A DNA stretch of 64,000 nucleotides from an uncultured beta proteobacterium (GCA_903823025.1 CAIJRK010000044.1:1-64000), one strand, 5' to 3'; positions 25,636-35,027 are shown, counted from the stretch's first letter. Notes: generated by a model not told the origin, from the letters alone. Program-made: numbers and translations.

Positions 25636-26265
25636 ATGAATTTTAACGTTATCACTACGCTTCCTCAAAAAACTTCGTTTAAATTGCAAATGCTCAAAGC
25701 CCGCGAGGAGGCTATCGTGCAGACCGTTAATCGATTGCTGGCTGAAAAAGGGTTTGAAGCGATGACGGTGGATGAAGTAGCCGCCCAAGTCGGCATTGCC
25801 AAGGCCAGTTTGTATAAACATTTTCCCAGCAAAGAGGCGTTGGCCGCTGCCGCCATGGTGCGGGTCATGCGTCGGGCACAAGCCTTTATTAGTGCGCTGC
25901 CTGCCCAAGGCACACCGCTGGCAAAGCTACGTGCGGTGGTGCGCTGGACGCTGGAGGTCAAACTCGCGGGCGACATGCCGTCCCTGCCCAGCCAAAACTC
26001 GACGTTGCGGGCCGCGTTGATGGCGAACACGGACTATATGGATGGCTTGATGGAGGTTAGCGACCAACTCGGGCAATGGATTGAAGCCGCTCAAGCCGCC
26101 GGTGACCTGAACCCGACGTTGCCCGCGATTGCCATTTTGTACACCTTCTTTGCCCGTGCCTGCGACCCCGTCCTGGAGTTTCTGAAAATGGGCGGCCTGT
26201 ACCAGAACGAGCAAATTGTGGATATGGTTCTCAGCACTTGTTTTGACGGGCTGAACGCCCGCTAA
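25636..26265 (+). CDS. TetR-family transcriptional regulator
   Basis: About 209 residues from the ATG at 25636. The N-terminal helix-turn-helix covers about residues 25-70: FEAMTVDEVAAQVGIAKASLYKHFPSKEAL. The all-helical C-terminal ligand domain has no identifiable ligand class. It is transcribed divergently from a chemoreceptor gene and converges with a universal stress protein gene, so the target could be itself or the divergent gene. An alternative start at the downstream Met (MLKAREEA) is possible. Confidence 0.85.
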   Translation: MNFNVITTLPQKTSFKLQMLKAREEAIVQTVNRLLAEKGFEAMTVDEVAAQVGIAKASLYKHFPSKEALAAAAMVRVMRRAQAFISALPAQGTPLAKLRAVVRWTLEVKLAGDMPSLPSQNSTLRAALMANTDYMDGLMEVSDQLGQWIEAAQAAGDLNPTLPAIAILYTFFARACDPVLEFLKMGGLYQNEQIVDMVLSTCFDGLNAR

Positions 26266-26284
26266 CGTTAAATCGCTCGCGCGA

Positions 26285-26704
26285 TCAGCGCACCAGCAAC
26301 ACGGGCGTCTTGCAATGCGCCAACACCTCGGTGGCGACCGATCCCAACACCAGATTAACCAAGGTGCCATGACCATGCGACCCCATGATGAGCAGGTCAA
26401 AGTTTTCAGCCTCTGCAAACTTGGCGATGGACTCGCCCGCATGGCCGGTTTTCCAGCTGCTTTTGGCGTCGATACCGTGGCGCAATAAAAACTTTGTCAC
26501 CGGAGCCAGCACCTTCTCGACTTCGTCCTTGTAGTACTGATCCACAATTTGCTTGCCCACGGCCGCCCGGGCGCGAGGCGGCAAGACCGGTTGCACCGTG
26601 AACACGGTGTAATCGTTCGTTGACACGAACAACTCGTGCGTGGTCAGATAGGCCAGCATTTTCTTGGTGTAGGGGCTGCCGTCAACGGCGAGAAGAATTT
26701 TCAT
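26285..26704 (-). CDS. universal stress protein (UspA family)
   Basis: A 139-residue single Usp domain starting MKILLAVDGSPYTKK, a start placed by family alignment; in-frame upstream sequence would overlap the metallophosphoesterase. The ATP-binding motif G2XG9XGS is visible in MGSHGHGTLVNLVLGSVA, so this is a nucleotide-binding type. The family supports survival of starvation and stress; the specific trigger is unknown. Confidence 0.9.
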   Translation of the reverse strand: MKILLAVDGSPYTKKMLAYLTTHELFVSTNDYTVFTVQPVLPPRARAAVGKQIVDQYYKDEVEKVLAPVTKFLLRHGIDAKSSWKTGHAGESIAKFAEAENFDLLIMGSHGHGTLVNLVLGSVATEVLAHCKTPVLLVR

Positions 26705-26756
26705 GAGGTTCCTTTTTTTATAAAAACTGCAGTTTAGCCAAGGCCGCGATGCCCTC

Positions 26757-27608
26757 TCAAAGCGCAATGCAAGCGGCGCTCTGAAACGCCGATTGCTCGT
26801 TTTTGCGGGCATAACCCAAAGGGTTGGCGACAACACGGCAACCGTTTTTAACGTAATTATTAGGGGCGTGCAAGTGACCGTGTAGCCACAGTTGCGCCTG
26901 TGCCAGCAACGGGTCAAGCACGTTGCAAAACCCGGCCGTGCCAGGCGCCAGCCCGTAACGCGGGTCGGCGCTCAACAGGCTGGGCGCGAAGTGAGTGACC
27001 ACGACCGTGCGCCCCTCAAAGGGTTGCGCCAAGGCCTTTGTCAACCAGTCCTGACAGACCAGCGCTTGCTCGCGTACAGCAGCGGCCAGCATGGGTGCGC
27101 CGTGGCGTGTGCTACCGGTTTTTTTGAGGTAAAAGTTAGCAGCACGAAACGCTTTGTCGCGCGCTTTGAGTTGCTGCATGAGCAGGCCGGCGGTGGCGGT
27201 TTCAATCGCCGTGGCGGGTGGGCCGAGGGCGTCAAAGTCGGACCATAACGTCGTGCCGATAAAGCGCACGGGCGGGTCTTGTGGCGCTTGCGGGCCTGAC
27301 CAAAGCACCACTTCGCGCTCCAGCCAGGTGATGCCCAGACGGGCGCAGGTTTCTTGCAGCCGGGCGTGGCCGCTGTCAAAGTCCATGGCGTCATATTCGT
27401 GGTTGCCGGGTACGAAAAAAACAGGGGTTGGCCAGCCATTTTTCGGAGAAAACCGGGTGAGACCAAAGTCGCGGTCTTGTAGCAGCGAGCCGGGTTGGTA
27501 GGAACCAATGTCGCCCGCCAGCACCAGCAAATCGGCACCCGGCGCGGGTGTAGGCGCCCAGGCCGGATGCACTTCAAGGTGCAAGTCGGAGAGAAGCTGA
27601 ATTTTCAT
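26757..27608 (-). CDS. calcineurin-like metallophosphoesterase
   Basis: A 283-residue cytosolic phosphoesterase with all five metal-binding motifs in order: SDLHLE, AGDIGS, PGNHEYD, VVTHFAPS and LHGHLHAPN. These coordinate a dinuclear metal centre. Substrate unknown; relatives include cyclic-nucleotide and nucleotide phosphodiesterases. The first 35 bases overlap the 3' end of the upstream LysR gene in another frame, so the two are probably cotranscribed. Confidence 0.88.
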   Translation of the reverse strand: MKIQLLSDLHLEVHPAWAPTPAPGADLLVLAGDIGSYQPGSLLQDRDFGLTRFSPKNGWPTPVFFVPGNHEYDAMDFDSGHARLQETCARLGITWLEREVVLWSGPQAPQDPPVRFIGTTLWSDFDALGPPATAIETATAGLLMQQLKARDKAFRAANFYLKKTGSTRHGAPMLAAAVREQALVCQDWLTKALAQPFEGRTVVVTHFAPSLLSADPRYGLAPGTAGFCNVLDPLLAQAQLWLHGHLHAPNNYVKNGCRVVANPLGYARKNEQSAFQSAACIAL

Positions 27609-28590
27609 CCGCCGATTGTGCCGTCAGATAGCTGCGCGGGGCAAAAGCGCAATGGGCCACGTCCAGAATCGTGGCGCGTAGCCATTCGTGGGCGCTGACG
27701 CGGTGCACCTGGTGATGCCAGAGGGCGTCCACCTGAACGGTGGGCACGGCAAAAGGCAGTTCTCGCAGCACCAATTGATCAGCCATGCCGGTGGCCGTCA
27801 CAAAATGGCGCGGCAGCACGGTCAGCAGGTTGGAGTTGGCCACGACTTTGCCCGCCGTGAAAAACTGATTGACCGTCAACACAATGCGGCGCTTGCGCCC
27901 AAGCAGGCCCAGGGCGGCATCAATAAACCCAAAAGGCCGCCCGGAAAAACTGACGAGCATGTGGCGGGCTTCGCAATAGCGGTCCAGCGTAAACGGCCCT
28001 TCGGCCAGCGGGTGATCGCGACGCATCACACACATATATTCGCCGCTGTAGAGCCGCTGATGGGCATAGGCCACCGACTCGCCCGCCTGCCCGCGTGCAA
28101 TCAGGTCAGCCGTGGCGGACGGAAAGTAACCAATGGCGAGATCGACGCTCTCCTCATCGAGCAGGCGGCGCGGGTCGCGCGTGGTGAGGGGTAGCACGCG
28201 GATGGAGACGCCGGGGGCATCGCGGTCCATCACTTCGACCAGACCGGGCATCAGTTTGGCCGCCGTGGCGTCGGCCATCGCCAGCACAAAGGTGGTGTTG
28301 GCCTGGGCGGGCACAAAGCTGTTGGGCATCAGGACTTCTTGCAACTGGTGCAGCGCCTCGCGCACAGCTGGCCACAGCGCCAGGCCGCGTGGCGTTGGCG
28401 TCATGGTTTGACCGTCGCGTTTGATTAACTCGTCGCCCATGGCTTCCCGAAAGCGGCGCAAGGCATTGCTGACAGCGGGCTGCGTGAGCGACAACTTGCG
28501 CGCGGCCCGGGTCAGGCTGCGTTCGGTCATCACCTCATCAAAAACCCGGAGCAGGTTCAAGTCCAGCGTGCGAAAGTTGGTTGGATTCAT
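27574..28590 (-). CDS. LysR-family transcriptional regulator
   Basis: About 338 residues starting MNPTNFRTLDLNLLRVFDEV. Nearby in-frame Met codons at 28596 and 28599 are equally possible because none has a clear ribosome binding site. The HTH (LTRAARKLSLTQPAVSNAL) occupies about residues 25-43, and the effector domain follows with a NodD/SyrM-like sequence (EESVDLAIGYFP). The gene is divergent from a small membrane-protein gene and overlaps the metallophosphoesterase gene downstream. Its ligand and targets cannot be deduced. Confidence 0.87.
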   Translation of the reverse strand: MNPTNFRTLDLNLLRVFDEVMTERSLTRAARKLSLTQPAVSNALRRFREAMGDELIKRDGQTMTPTPRGLALWPAVREALHQLQEVLMPNSFVPAQANTTFVLAMADATAAKLMPGLVEVMDRDAPGVSIRVLPLTTRDPRRLLDEESVDLAIGYFPSATADLIARGQAGESVAYAHQRLYSGEYMCVMRRDHPLAEGPFTLDRYCEARHMLVSFSGRPFGFIDAALGLLGRKRRIVLTVNQFFTAGKVVANSNLLTVLPRHFVTATGMADQLVLRELPFAVPTVQVDALWHHQVHRVSAHEWLRATILDVAHCAFAPRSYLTAQSADENSASLRLAP

Positions 28591-28724
28591 GGCCATCATT
28601 AGAGCAATATCATTGATATGAATACACGGCATCACAAAGATAAACTTGCGAAATATCAGTGTAAACCCTAATAATCGCCCCCTGCCTCTACCGTTCTGGT
28701 AGAGCATTCAAGGAATAAATCATC

Positions 28725-29144
28725 ATGGCCAGCACCCCACAACCCCGCTTATCGGCACATCATTCAGCCGGACTCCGCACGGAAGCGGTGTATGGTGCCG
28801 AGCGCCCCAGAAGCCCCGGCTTTGACAGCGCACGCGGCTTGAGCGCCATGCTGCTGGCCGCCATGGTGTCGGCCTTGGTGGTGGTCGCTGATCAACTGAT
28901 TGAAACCTGGGTTGACGGGCACCTGATGCTGGCTTGGGTCGCCTTGTGGCTGGTCGGGTTTGGCGCGCTGGCTTTGTTTGCCGGTGCCGCGCGCAAGTTG
29001 GCGGGCACGTTTGTTGGCGTGCTGGATGCTTGGTCGGTGCGTGTGGCTAAAACCCGGGCAAACCAGCGTCTGTGGGCCATTGCCCGCTCTGACCCGCGCG
29101 TGATGACTGAGTTGACAGCCGCCATGGCGCGTACTGAACGCTGA
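28725..29144 (+). CDS. small two-helix inner-membrane protein, function unknown
   Basis: A 139-residue protein with a polar N-terminus of about 40 residues, two predicted transmembrane helices (about 42-60 and 67-90) joined by a short loop with acidic residues, and a basic C-terminal tail. AAGGAA precedes the ATG. It is divergent from a LysR gene, so it may be a regulatory target. A strong terminator follows. I do not recognise a named family. Confidence 0.65.
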   Translation: MASTPQPRLSAHHSAGLRTEAVYGAERPRSPGFDSARGLSAMLLAAMVSALVVVADQLIETWVDGHLMLAWVALWLVGFGALALFAGAARKLAGTFVGVLDAWSVRVAKTRANQRLWAIARSDPRVMTELTAAMARTER

Positions 29145-29167
29145 ATAACACAACGCCGCTGACGTTA

Positions 29168-29195
29168 AAAAGCCACCCGAAGGTGGCTTTTTTTA
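29168..29195 (+). terminator. rho-independent terminator
   Basis: AAGCCACC (29170-29177) pairs with GGTGGCTT (29182-29189) across a CGAA tetraloop and is followed by a T-run. AAAA on the 5' side makes it able to work in both directions, ending the membrane-protein gene on the plus strand and pckG on the minus strand. Confidence 0.85.
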
Positions 29196-29226
29196 TGGCC
29201 GTTCGCTACGGCCACTCGTTGACCTG

Positions 29227-31134
29227 TTAAGCCATCAAGCGCTTTTCGATCTGTGCTTTGGTGGCTTCCAGCTCTTTGGGCAGGTGGTAAGCCAGTTGCT
29301 GAAACAATTCAGTGTGCAGCTTGAGTTCTTCCGTCCAGGCGGCGGGGTCGATCCGGGTCACGGTGTCGAACTGAGCGGGCGTGAAGTCCAGCCCGGTCCA
29401 GGTGATTTCGTCATAGGTCGGGCTGATGCCAAACAACTGGTCAACGCCTTGCGGGCCTGGCGCCGCGCCTGGGGTGGCGCCTTCCAGACGGTCAATCATC
29501 CACTTGAGGACGCGCATGTTTTCGCCATAACCGGGCCAGACAAACTGACCCGCGTCGTCTTTGCGGAACCAGTTGACGCAGTAGATGCTGGGCAACGTGC
29601 CGCCGGAGGCTTCAAGCGTGTGCTCCATGTCGAGCCAATGCTGAAAGTAGTCGCTCATGTTGTAGCCGCAAAACGGCAGCATGGCGAACGGATCACGGCG
29701 CACTACGCCCATTTGGCCAACCGCTGCTGCGGTAGTTTCCGACCCCATGGTGGCGGCCATGTAAACGCCTTCCATCCAGGTGCGGGCTTCGGTGACCAGT
29801 GGCACGGTGGTGGAGCGGCGCCCCCCGAAGATGAACGCATCAATCGCCACGCCAGCCGGGTTATCCCATTCAGGGTCGAGCGCCGGGTTGTTGGCGGCGG
29901 CCACGGTAAAGCGTGAGTTGGGGTGCGCTGCCTTGGCGCCGGTGGTTTTCGCAATCTCGGGCGTCCAGTCGCGGCCTTGCCAGTCAATCAGGTGCGCGGG
30001 CAAACCGCCAGTGTCTTTCTCCATGCCTTCCCACCAGACATCGCCGTCATCGGTGAGCGCCACGTTGGTGAAAATCACGTTTTTGTCCAGACTGGCCATG
30101 CAGTTCGGATTAGTGTGGAAGTTGGTGCCGGGGGCGACGCCAAAGTAACCCGCTTCGGGGTTGATGGCGTACATCTTGCCGTCAGCGTGCGGCTTGATCC
30201 AGGCAATGTCGTCGCCAATGGTGGTGACTTTCCAGCCATCAAAACCGGCGGGCGGCACCAGCATCGAGAAGTTGGTCTTGCCGCAGGCGCTGGGGAAGGC
30301 CGCCGCGATATGGTATTTTTTGCCTTGCGGATTGGTCACGCCCAAGATCAGCATGTGCTCGGCCAGCCAGCCTTGGTCGCGGCCCATGTTGGAGGCGATA
30401 CGCAGCGCAAAGCATTTTTTGCCCAACAACGCGTTGCCACCGTAACCGGAGCCATAAGACCAGATTTCGCGGGTTTCGGGGTAATGAACAATGTATTTGG
30501 TCTTGTTGCAAGGCCAGCTCACGTCGGCCTGACCGGCTTGCAGCGGCGCCGCCACCGTGTGCATACACGGCACAAAGTCGCCGTCAGCGCCCAGCACGTC
30601 GTACACGGCTTTGCCCATGCGGGTCATGATTTTCTGGTTAACCGCGACATAGGCGCTGTCGGTCAGTTCAATGCCGATATGGGCAATGTGCGACCCCAGC
30701 GGCCCCATGGAGAACGGCACGACATACATGGTGCGACCCTTCATGCAGCCGTCAAACAGGGCTTTGGTGCCATCCGCCTGACCTTGTTGCAGGAGAAGGC
30801 GCATATCGGCGGGAGCCATCCAGTTGTTGGTGGGGCCGGCGTTTTCTTGTTGCTCGGAGCAGATGTAGGTGCGGTCTTCCACGCGGGCCACGTCACTCGG
30901 GTCAGAGCAGGCCAGAAAGCTGTTGGGGCGCTTGGCCTCGTTGAGCTTTTTGAACGTGCCGCTGGCCACCAGTTGTTGACACAGACGGGCATATTCTTCG
31001 TCCGAGCCGTCGCACCAATAGATGTCAGCGGGCTGGGTGAGGGCGGCCATGTCGGCCACCCAGGCAATCAATTTCGCGTTTTTAACAAAACTCGGGGCCT
31101 TGAAATTCAGGGCTTGCAGGACGGGTAAGTTCAT
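29227..31134 (-). CDS. pckG: phosphoenolpyruvate carboxykinase (GTP)
   Basis: A 635-residue GTP-type PEPCK, full length. It catalyses oxaloacetate + GTP to phosphoenolpyruvate + GDP + CO2, the entry step of gluconeogenesis. The phosphate-binding loop is [13 protein letters not shown] (about residues 280-292). [26 protein letters not shown] and the metal-site region GDDIAWI are typical of the family. GGAG lies 7 bases before the ATG. It appears monocistronic, with a terminator downstream. Confidence 0.95.
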   Translation of the reverse strand: MNLPVLQALNFKAPSFVKNAKLIAWVADMAALTQPADIYWCDGSDEEYARLCQQLVASGTFKKLNEAKRPNSFLACSDPSDVARVEDRTYICSEQQENAGPTNNWMAPADMRLLLQQGQADGTKALFDGCMKGRTMYVVPFSMGPLGSHIAHIGIELTDSAYVAVNQKIMTRMGKAVYDVLGADGDFVPCMHTVAAPLQAGQADVSWPCNKTKYIVHYPETREIWSYGSGYGGNALLGKKCFALRIASNMGRDQGWLAEHMLILGVTNPQGKKYHIAAAFPSACGKTNFSMLVPPAGFDGWKVTTIGDDIAWIKPHADGKMYAINPEAGYFGVAPGTNFHTNPNCMASLDKNVIFTNVALTDDGDVWWEGMEKDTGGLPAHLIDWQGRDWTPEIAKTTGAKAAHPNSRFTVAAANNPALDPEWDNPAGVAIDAFIFGGRRSTTVPLVTEARTWMEGVYMAATMGSETTAAAVGQMGVVRRDPFAMLPFCGYNMSDYFQHWLDMEHTLEASGGTLPSIYCVNWFRKDDAGQFVWPGYGENMRVLKWMIDRLEGATPGAAPGPQGVDQLFGISPTYDEITWTGLDFTPAQFDTVTRIDPAAWTEELKLHTELFQQLAYHLPKELEATKAQIEKRLMA

Positions 31135-31444
31135 AGAGTCACTCCAGAATGAAAAAACAGTTTGTCAAAACGAACGAAAGCAAGGGGCTTGAGGCCTTGG
31201 CCGTTCACTTTGAGAAAGCGGTTTTTTCAGCAGAGAGGCGAACTACGCGGGTGTTGTAATTTCGCGTTGTTGCAAGGGTAGGCAACCAAAAAATCGACTC
31301 GCGTGGGTAACGCGTTGCTAAGGATTCTATGAGCTTGGCGAGTAGTTACCAACCGGTTACAGGAAAAAGTTGTGCAAAACCGGTAGGGCTTCAAGTACAA
31401 AAGTCAACGCCACAGCAGGCCGTTGACCCGAAAACAAACGCCAG
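31135..31444. other. non-coding gap upstream of pckG
   Basis: About 310 bases with no supported gene on either strand. It holds the pckG promoter. A cluster of related motifs occurs at 31308-31363 (GGTAACGCGTTGC, then TTACCAACCGGTTAC), which contains the palindrome AACCGGTT and could be a regulator site. Confidence 0.4.
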
Positions 31445-31585
31445 TCAGGCCATGGTGACGGCAATAAAAGCCAGTAGAAACATCAAAACCGCGCCCACCA
31501 AAGGGAGAACAATCGGCATGACGTGAACCACGGCTTCCACCGGATCAGGCTCATGAGTTTCAACGTGCGGGGTAGGGTGCGACAT
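31445..31585 (-). CDS. 46-residue single-pass membrane protein
   Basis: A short gene encoding MSHPTPHVETHEPDPVEAVV followed by a hydrophobic helix of about 23 residues (VMPIVLPLVGAVLMFLLAFI) and a short tail. AAGGA lies 7 bases before the ATG. The histidine-rich, acidic N-terminus precedes the helix, so it may face the cytosol or periplasm. It lies between threonine ammonia-lyase and pckG on the same strand. Function unknown; proteins like this can be subunits or regulators of larger membrane complexes. Confidence 0.6.
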   Translation of the reverse strand: MSHPTPHVETHEPDPVEAVVHVMPIVLPLVGAVLMFLLAFIAVTMA

Positions 31586-31713
31586 GACAGTTCCTTATGT
31601 TTGAGGTTGTGACATCTCAAATTCTACGCACGCCAGCGCCAAAAGAACACCGGCATAGGGCGGGCGGCCAGGGGCTGTTGGCGCGATGGGCTGAAACTAC
31701 GCCGGTCAATTGA

Positions 31714-32913
31714 TTAAAGCAGATGCGCCTCAAGCCCGGCGCGTTGCAACTGGGCCAGAACGTCCTGAATGTGCTGCGGCCCGCGTGTCTGAATGACCAG
31801 CTCCACCTCGACATGCTGGGCCGCCAGCGTGGTGAAGGCGCGCTGGTGATGCACCTCGTCGATGTTGGCCCCGGCCTCGGCCACAGTCGCCGTAATTTTG
31901 GCCAGCGTGCCGGGAATGTCGCGGGCACTGACGCGAATGCGGGCCAGCCGACCGGCGCGCACCATGCCGCGCTCAATGATGGCGGCCAGTAGCAGCGGGT
32001 CGATATTGCCGCCACACAGCACCAGCCCCACTTTCTTGCCTTTGAAGCGTTCCGGGTACTTGAGTAAGGCCGCCAGCCCGGCAGCGCCGGCGCCTTCGAC
32101 CAGCGTTTTTTCCACCTCAAGCAGCATGACGATAGCCTGTTCAATATCGCCCTCGTCCACCAGCACCAAGTCCAGACCCAGGCGCACAATGATGGCTTGC
32201 GAAATTTTGCCGGGCGTGCCGACCGCAATCCCTTCGGCAATGCTGCTACTGCCTTGCGGATGTTGCGTGCCTTTGATCGCGTTCACCATGGCAGGGAAGC
32301 GCGAAGTTTGTACGCCGATGATTTCAATAGCAGGCTTGAGCGCCGTGGCCGCCGTCGCCATGCCTGCGATCAGCCCGCCACCGCCGACGGCAATCACCAG
32401 CGTGTCCAGGTCGGGCACCTCGTGCAACATTTCAAGCGCCACCGTGCCTTGGCCCGCGATGATGTCGGCATCGTCATACGGATGCACAAAGACGAGTTGC
32501 TGCTGTTCTGCCAGCATCAAAGCGTGGGTTCTCGCCTCGTCCAGCGTGTCGCCGTGCAACACAATCTCGGCCCCAAAACCGCGTGTGCGCTCGATCTTGA
32601 CGCCGGGCGTAAAGCGCGGCATCACGATCACGGCCCGCAGCCCCAACCGTTGCGCGTGATAAGCCACGCCTTGCGCGTGGTTGCCCGCGCTCATCGCAAT
32701 CACGCCGCGTTGCTGCTCCTGCGGCGTGAGTTGCGCCAGCTTGTTGCAGGCACCGCGTTCTTTGAACGAGGCGGTGAATTGCAAATTCTCAAATTTGAGA
32801 AACACCTGCGCGCCGGTGATGTCCGACAGCGTGCGGGACGCCACGCAAGGCGTGCGCAACAGTTGGCCTTGTAGGCGAACGGCGGCGGCTTGAATATCAG
32901 TGAGTTGAATCAT
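31714..32913 (-). CDS. threonine ammonia-lyase (dehydratase) with ACT domain
   Basis: A 399-residue PLP enzyme that converts L-threonine to 2-oxobutanoate and ammonia. The PLP lysine is in TASFKERGACNK (about Lys54), the phosphate-binding glycine loop further on and SAGNHAQG near residue 90. The C-terminal 80 residues form one ACT domain (IRVSARDIPGTLAKI). Length and a single ACT domain fit the TdcB-like/short IlvA class rather than the 500-residue IlvA with two regulatory domains. The ATG is preceded directly by a CRISPR-like repeat that forms a stable hairpin in the leader. Confidence 0.88.
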   Translation of the reverse strand: MIQLTDIQAAAVRLQGQLLRTPCVASRTLSDITGAQVFLKFENLQFTASFKERGACNKLAQLTPQEQQRGVIAMSAGNHAQGVAYHAQRLGLRAVIVMPRFTPGVKIERTRGFGAEIVLHGDTLDEARTHALMLAEQQQLVFVHPYDDADIIAGQGTVALEMLHEVPDLDTLVIAVGGGGLIAGMATAATALKPAIEIIGVQTSRFPAMVNAIKGTQHPQGSSSIAEGIAVGTPGKISQAIIVRLGLDLVLVDEGDIEQAIVMLLEVEKTLVEGAGAAGLAALLKYPERFKGKKVGLVLCGGNIDPLLLAAIIERGMVRAGRLARIRVSARDIPGTLAKITATVAEAGANIDEVHHQRAFTTLAAQHVEVELVIQTRGPQHIQDVLAQLQRAGLEAHLL

Positions 32914-32943
32914 GTTTCAATCCACGCCCCTACGGGGGCCGAA
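32914..32943. repeat. isolated type I-C-like CRISPR repeat (orphan), leader of the lyase gene
   Basis: GTTTCAATCCACGCCCC followed by TACGGGGGCCGA matches the usual layout of subtype I-C repeats, which on the other strand end GTGGATTGAAAC. The central GCCCC-TACG-GGGGC folds as a hairpin. A degenerate second copy of the core (ATC.ACGCCCCTAC.GG) lies 60 bases further at 32981-32997, overlapping the EamA gene's stop. No cas gene or regular array is present. On the minus strand the repeat is immediately upstream of the lyase ATG. Confidence 0.5.
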
Positions 32944-32989
32944 TTTGGAAGTTTTAGATGACCGGATTGTCCACTCGAAATCGACGCCC

Positions 32990-33868
32990 CTACCGGCCAC
33001 GCGCACCCAACAAGGCCGCACCAATAATCATGACGGCGGCCAGCGTAATCGGCCAGGTCAACGGGCGTCCGCTGGTGAGTACCAGCAAGGCGGTTGACGC
33101 CAGCGGTGTGAGATAACTGAGAATGCCGATCTGACGCGCATCGCCCAATTTAAGCGCCTTATCCCACAGAAAAAAAGCCGCGCCCATCGGCCCCAGTCCC
33201 ATCGCCAGAATCAACAAACCGTCGCGCCCGCTCAGGTGCGCCGCAGGTTCCAGCAGCGCGTGACACAACAAAGACAGCAAACCCGAGACCAAGGCGAAGC
33301 CGCCAATCGCCGACGTTGGAAAAGGTGCCACGCGGGTGGTGAGTAGCGAATAACTGGCCCAAATAAAAGCAGACGCTAACGCGGGCAAGTAACCCCACGC
33401 CCAACCCCAGTCGTTGCTGCCCACAGACCCGGCATCCGCACCGCCCAAAATCACCACGGCGGCACCCGCAAAGCCCAGCAGTGCCGCTGCAATATGAACC
33501 GGGCGCAACGCCATGTTGGGTAAGAAAACGGGGGCCAGCACCACCATCAACAAAGGCCACAAATAGTTCACCAGATTGGCTTGCACCGGCGGCGCGTGGC
33601 GCAACGCCACAAACAGCAAAAAGTGAAACCCAAACAGACCGCCAACCCCCAGCGCCAAAGTCGGCAGTGGCACCTTCCAGCGCGACAACTGAAAGCCTGA
33701 AAGTGGCAACGCCATCACGCTACACACCAGCAGCGCCAAACCGGTCAAGAGAAAAGGCGGCACATGGTTCAGCGCAACGCCCAAAGCGGCCAAGGTTCCC
33801 CACAGCGCAATGGCGGCCAAGGCCAGTAGTTTTGAAGCGAGATCAGGTCGGAATCGTGGGGTTGTCAT
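32990..33868 (-). CDS. EamA-family (DMT superfamily) metabolite exporter
   Basis: A 292-residue inner-membrane protein with about ten hydrophobic helices arranged as two EamA repeats (about 12-140 and 155-285). The first starts LLALAAIALWGTLAALG. Such transporters often export amino acids or other small metabolites; location beside the threonine ammonia-lyase gene suggests a link to amino acids but is weak evidence. The last codons overlap the degenerate second CRISPR-like repeat. Confidence 0.85.
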   Translation of the reverse strand: MTTPRFRPDLASKLLALAAIALWGTLAALGVALNHVPPFLLTGLALLVCSVMALPLSGFQLSRWKVPLPTLALGVGGLFGFHFLLFVALRHAPPVQANLVNYLWPLLMVVLAPVFLPNMALRPVHIAAALLGFAGAAVVILGGADAGSVGSNDWGWAWGYLPALASAFIWASYSLLTTRVAPFPTSAIGGFALVSGLLSLLCHALLEPAAHLSGRDGLLILAMGLGPMGAAFFLWDKALKLGDARQIGILSYLTPLASTALLVLTSGRPLTWPITLAAVMIIGAALLGARGR

Positions 33869-33962
33869 CTCGGCTATTGTCCGTGACGCACCTATAGATT
33901 TCGGATCTCCCCTTGATGCTTAAAACTTCAGTGGGAAGGGGTGCCGGTGTTCGTCAGACGAG

Positions 33963-35027
33963 TCATGGAATGATGCGCTGGGCACGCAGGGTGGTGAAGA
34001 GTTCAAGGAAAGAAGCGCGGCTGTCGTAGTAGCCTGAAAAGCCCAAATCACGGCTCTTGGTCATGTCGTTCAGACATTCCAGTTCGCGGCCCAGATCAGC
34101 GTCGGAATGCCACCACGAGGCGAGCTTATTCACGTCTGATTCCACCAAGTTATATTTTTCGGCAATGCGGGTCCATTGCGCCGGTGCCACGTCTTGCAAG
34201 CGGGCGTTGAGCGGCGCGGCTTGTGCGGGATAAGGCGCGGCTTCCAGACCAAAGAAAGCGGCGATTTCGCCCCACATCCAGCGCCAGCGAAAGACGTCGC
34301 CATTGGCGGCATTGAACGCCTGATTGCGTGCGGCTGGCGCTTGGGCGGCCCAGGCCATTTGGCGGCCTAACAGGCCGGCATCGGTCAAGTCGGTGAGGCC
34401 GTCCCACTGCACCCGGGAACCGGGAAAAACAAAGGGTTGCGAGGTTTCTTTGCACAGCGTGGCATACACCGCCAGCGTGAGGCCCATGTTCATGGCGTTG
34501 CTGCCTTTGGCTTGACCAATCATGGTGTGCGAGCGATGCACGCTCCAGGTGAAATGGTACTTCTTGGCGGCGGCAAAAAGAATATCTTCCAGTGTGTAGT
34601 AGAAGTTCTCGCCGGGCTGGCGCGGCTCACTTTCACGAAAGGGCGTCTCGGCTTTGCCGCTGCCGTAGTTCTCGAAAGAACCCAGGTAATGTTTGGTGCC
34701 GGTAACCAACGCGACGTGCTGCAAAGGCGCGCCCGCGAGACCGTCATACAGGTTGCGCATCATGGCGCCATTGGCCTCGACGTTCTCTTTTTCAGTCGCC
34801 CGACGGGTCCACGTACAAAAGAAAACGTGAGTGATTGGCAAGCCGTGCAAGGCCGTGTGGACCGAGTCCGAATCGAGCAAATCTGCGGTGACCGGAATCA
34901 CGCCTTCTTGCGCGCCGGGTTGACGCGCCAAACCGTAAACCGTCCAACCTTCGGCGACGAGAACACGGGCCAGATTGTGGCCGGAAATACCGGTCACACC
35001 AACGATTAAAGCCGTTCCTTTTTGCAT
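33963..35027 (-). CDS. short-chain dehydrogenase/reductase, PRISE (progesterone 5-beta-reductase)-like
   Basis: 354 residues from MQKGTALIVGVTGISGHN, with AAAGGA 6 bases before the ATG. The NADP-binding motif GVTGISG is in the first 20 residues. VTGTKHYLGSFENYG and the downstream FYYTLEDILF place it in the PRISE/iridoid-synthase-like group of extended SDRs, which reduce activated C=C bonds of enones. Bacterial substrates are unknown. It is divergent from an aldehyde dehydrogenase gene across a 295-base control region. Confidence 0.85.
   Translation of the reverse strand: MQKGTALIVGVTGISGHNLARVLVAEGWTVYGLARQPGAQEGVIPVTADLLDSDSVHTALHGLPITHVFFCTWTRRATEKENVEANGAMMRNLYDGLAGAPLQHVALVTGTKHYLGSFENYGSGKAETPFRESEPRQPGENFYYTLEDILFAAAKKYHFTWSVHRSHTMIGQAKGSNAMNMGLTLAVYATLCKETSQPFVFPGSRVQWDGLTDLTDAGLLGRQMAWAAQAPAARNQAFNAANGDVFRWRWMWGEIAAFFGLEAAPYPAQAAPLNARLQDVAPAQWTRIAEKYNLVESDVNKLASWWHSDADLGRELECLNDMTKSRDLGFSGYYDSRASFLELFTTLRAQRIIP

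Noticed and set aside
29923-31128. 401-codon plus-strand open frame
   Set aside because: Antisense shadow of pckG with no recognisable motifs or ribosome binding site.
32914-33000. A functional CRISPR array
   Set aside because: Only one good repeat and one degenerate core are present, spaced 60 bases instead of the 66-67 usual for subtype I-C, and no cas genes are in the window.
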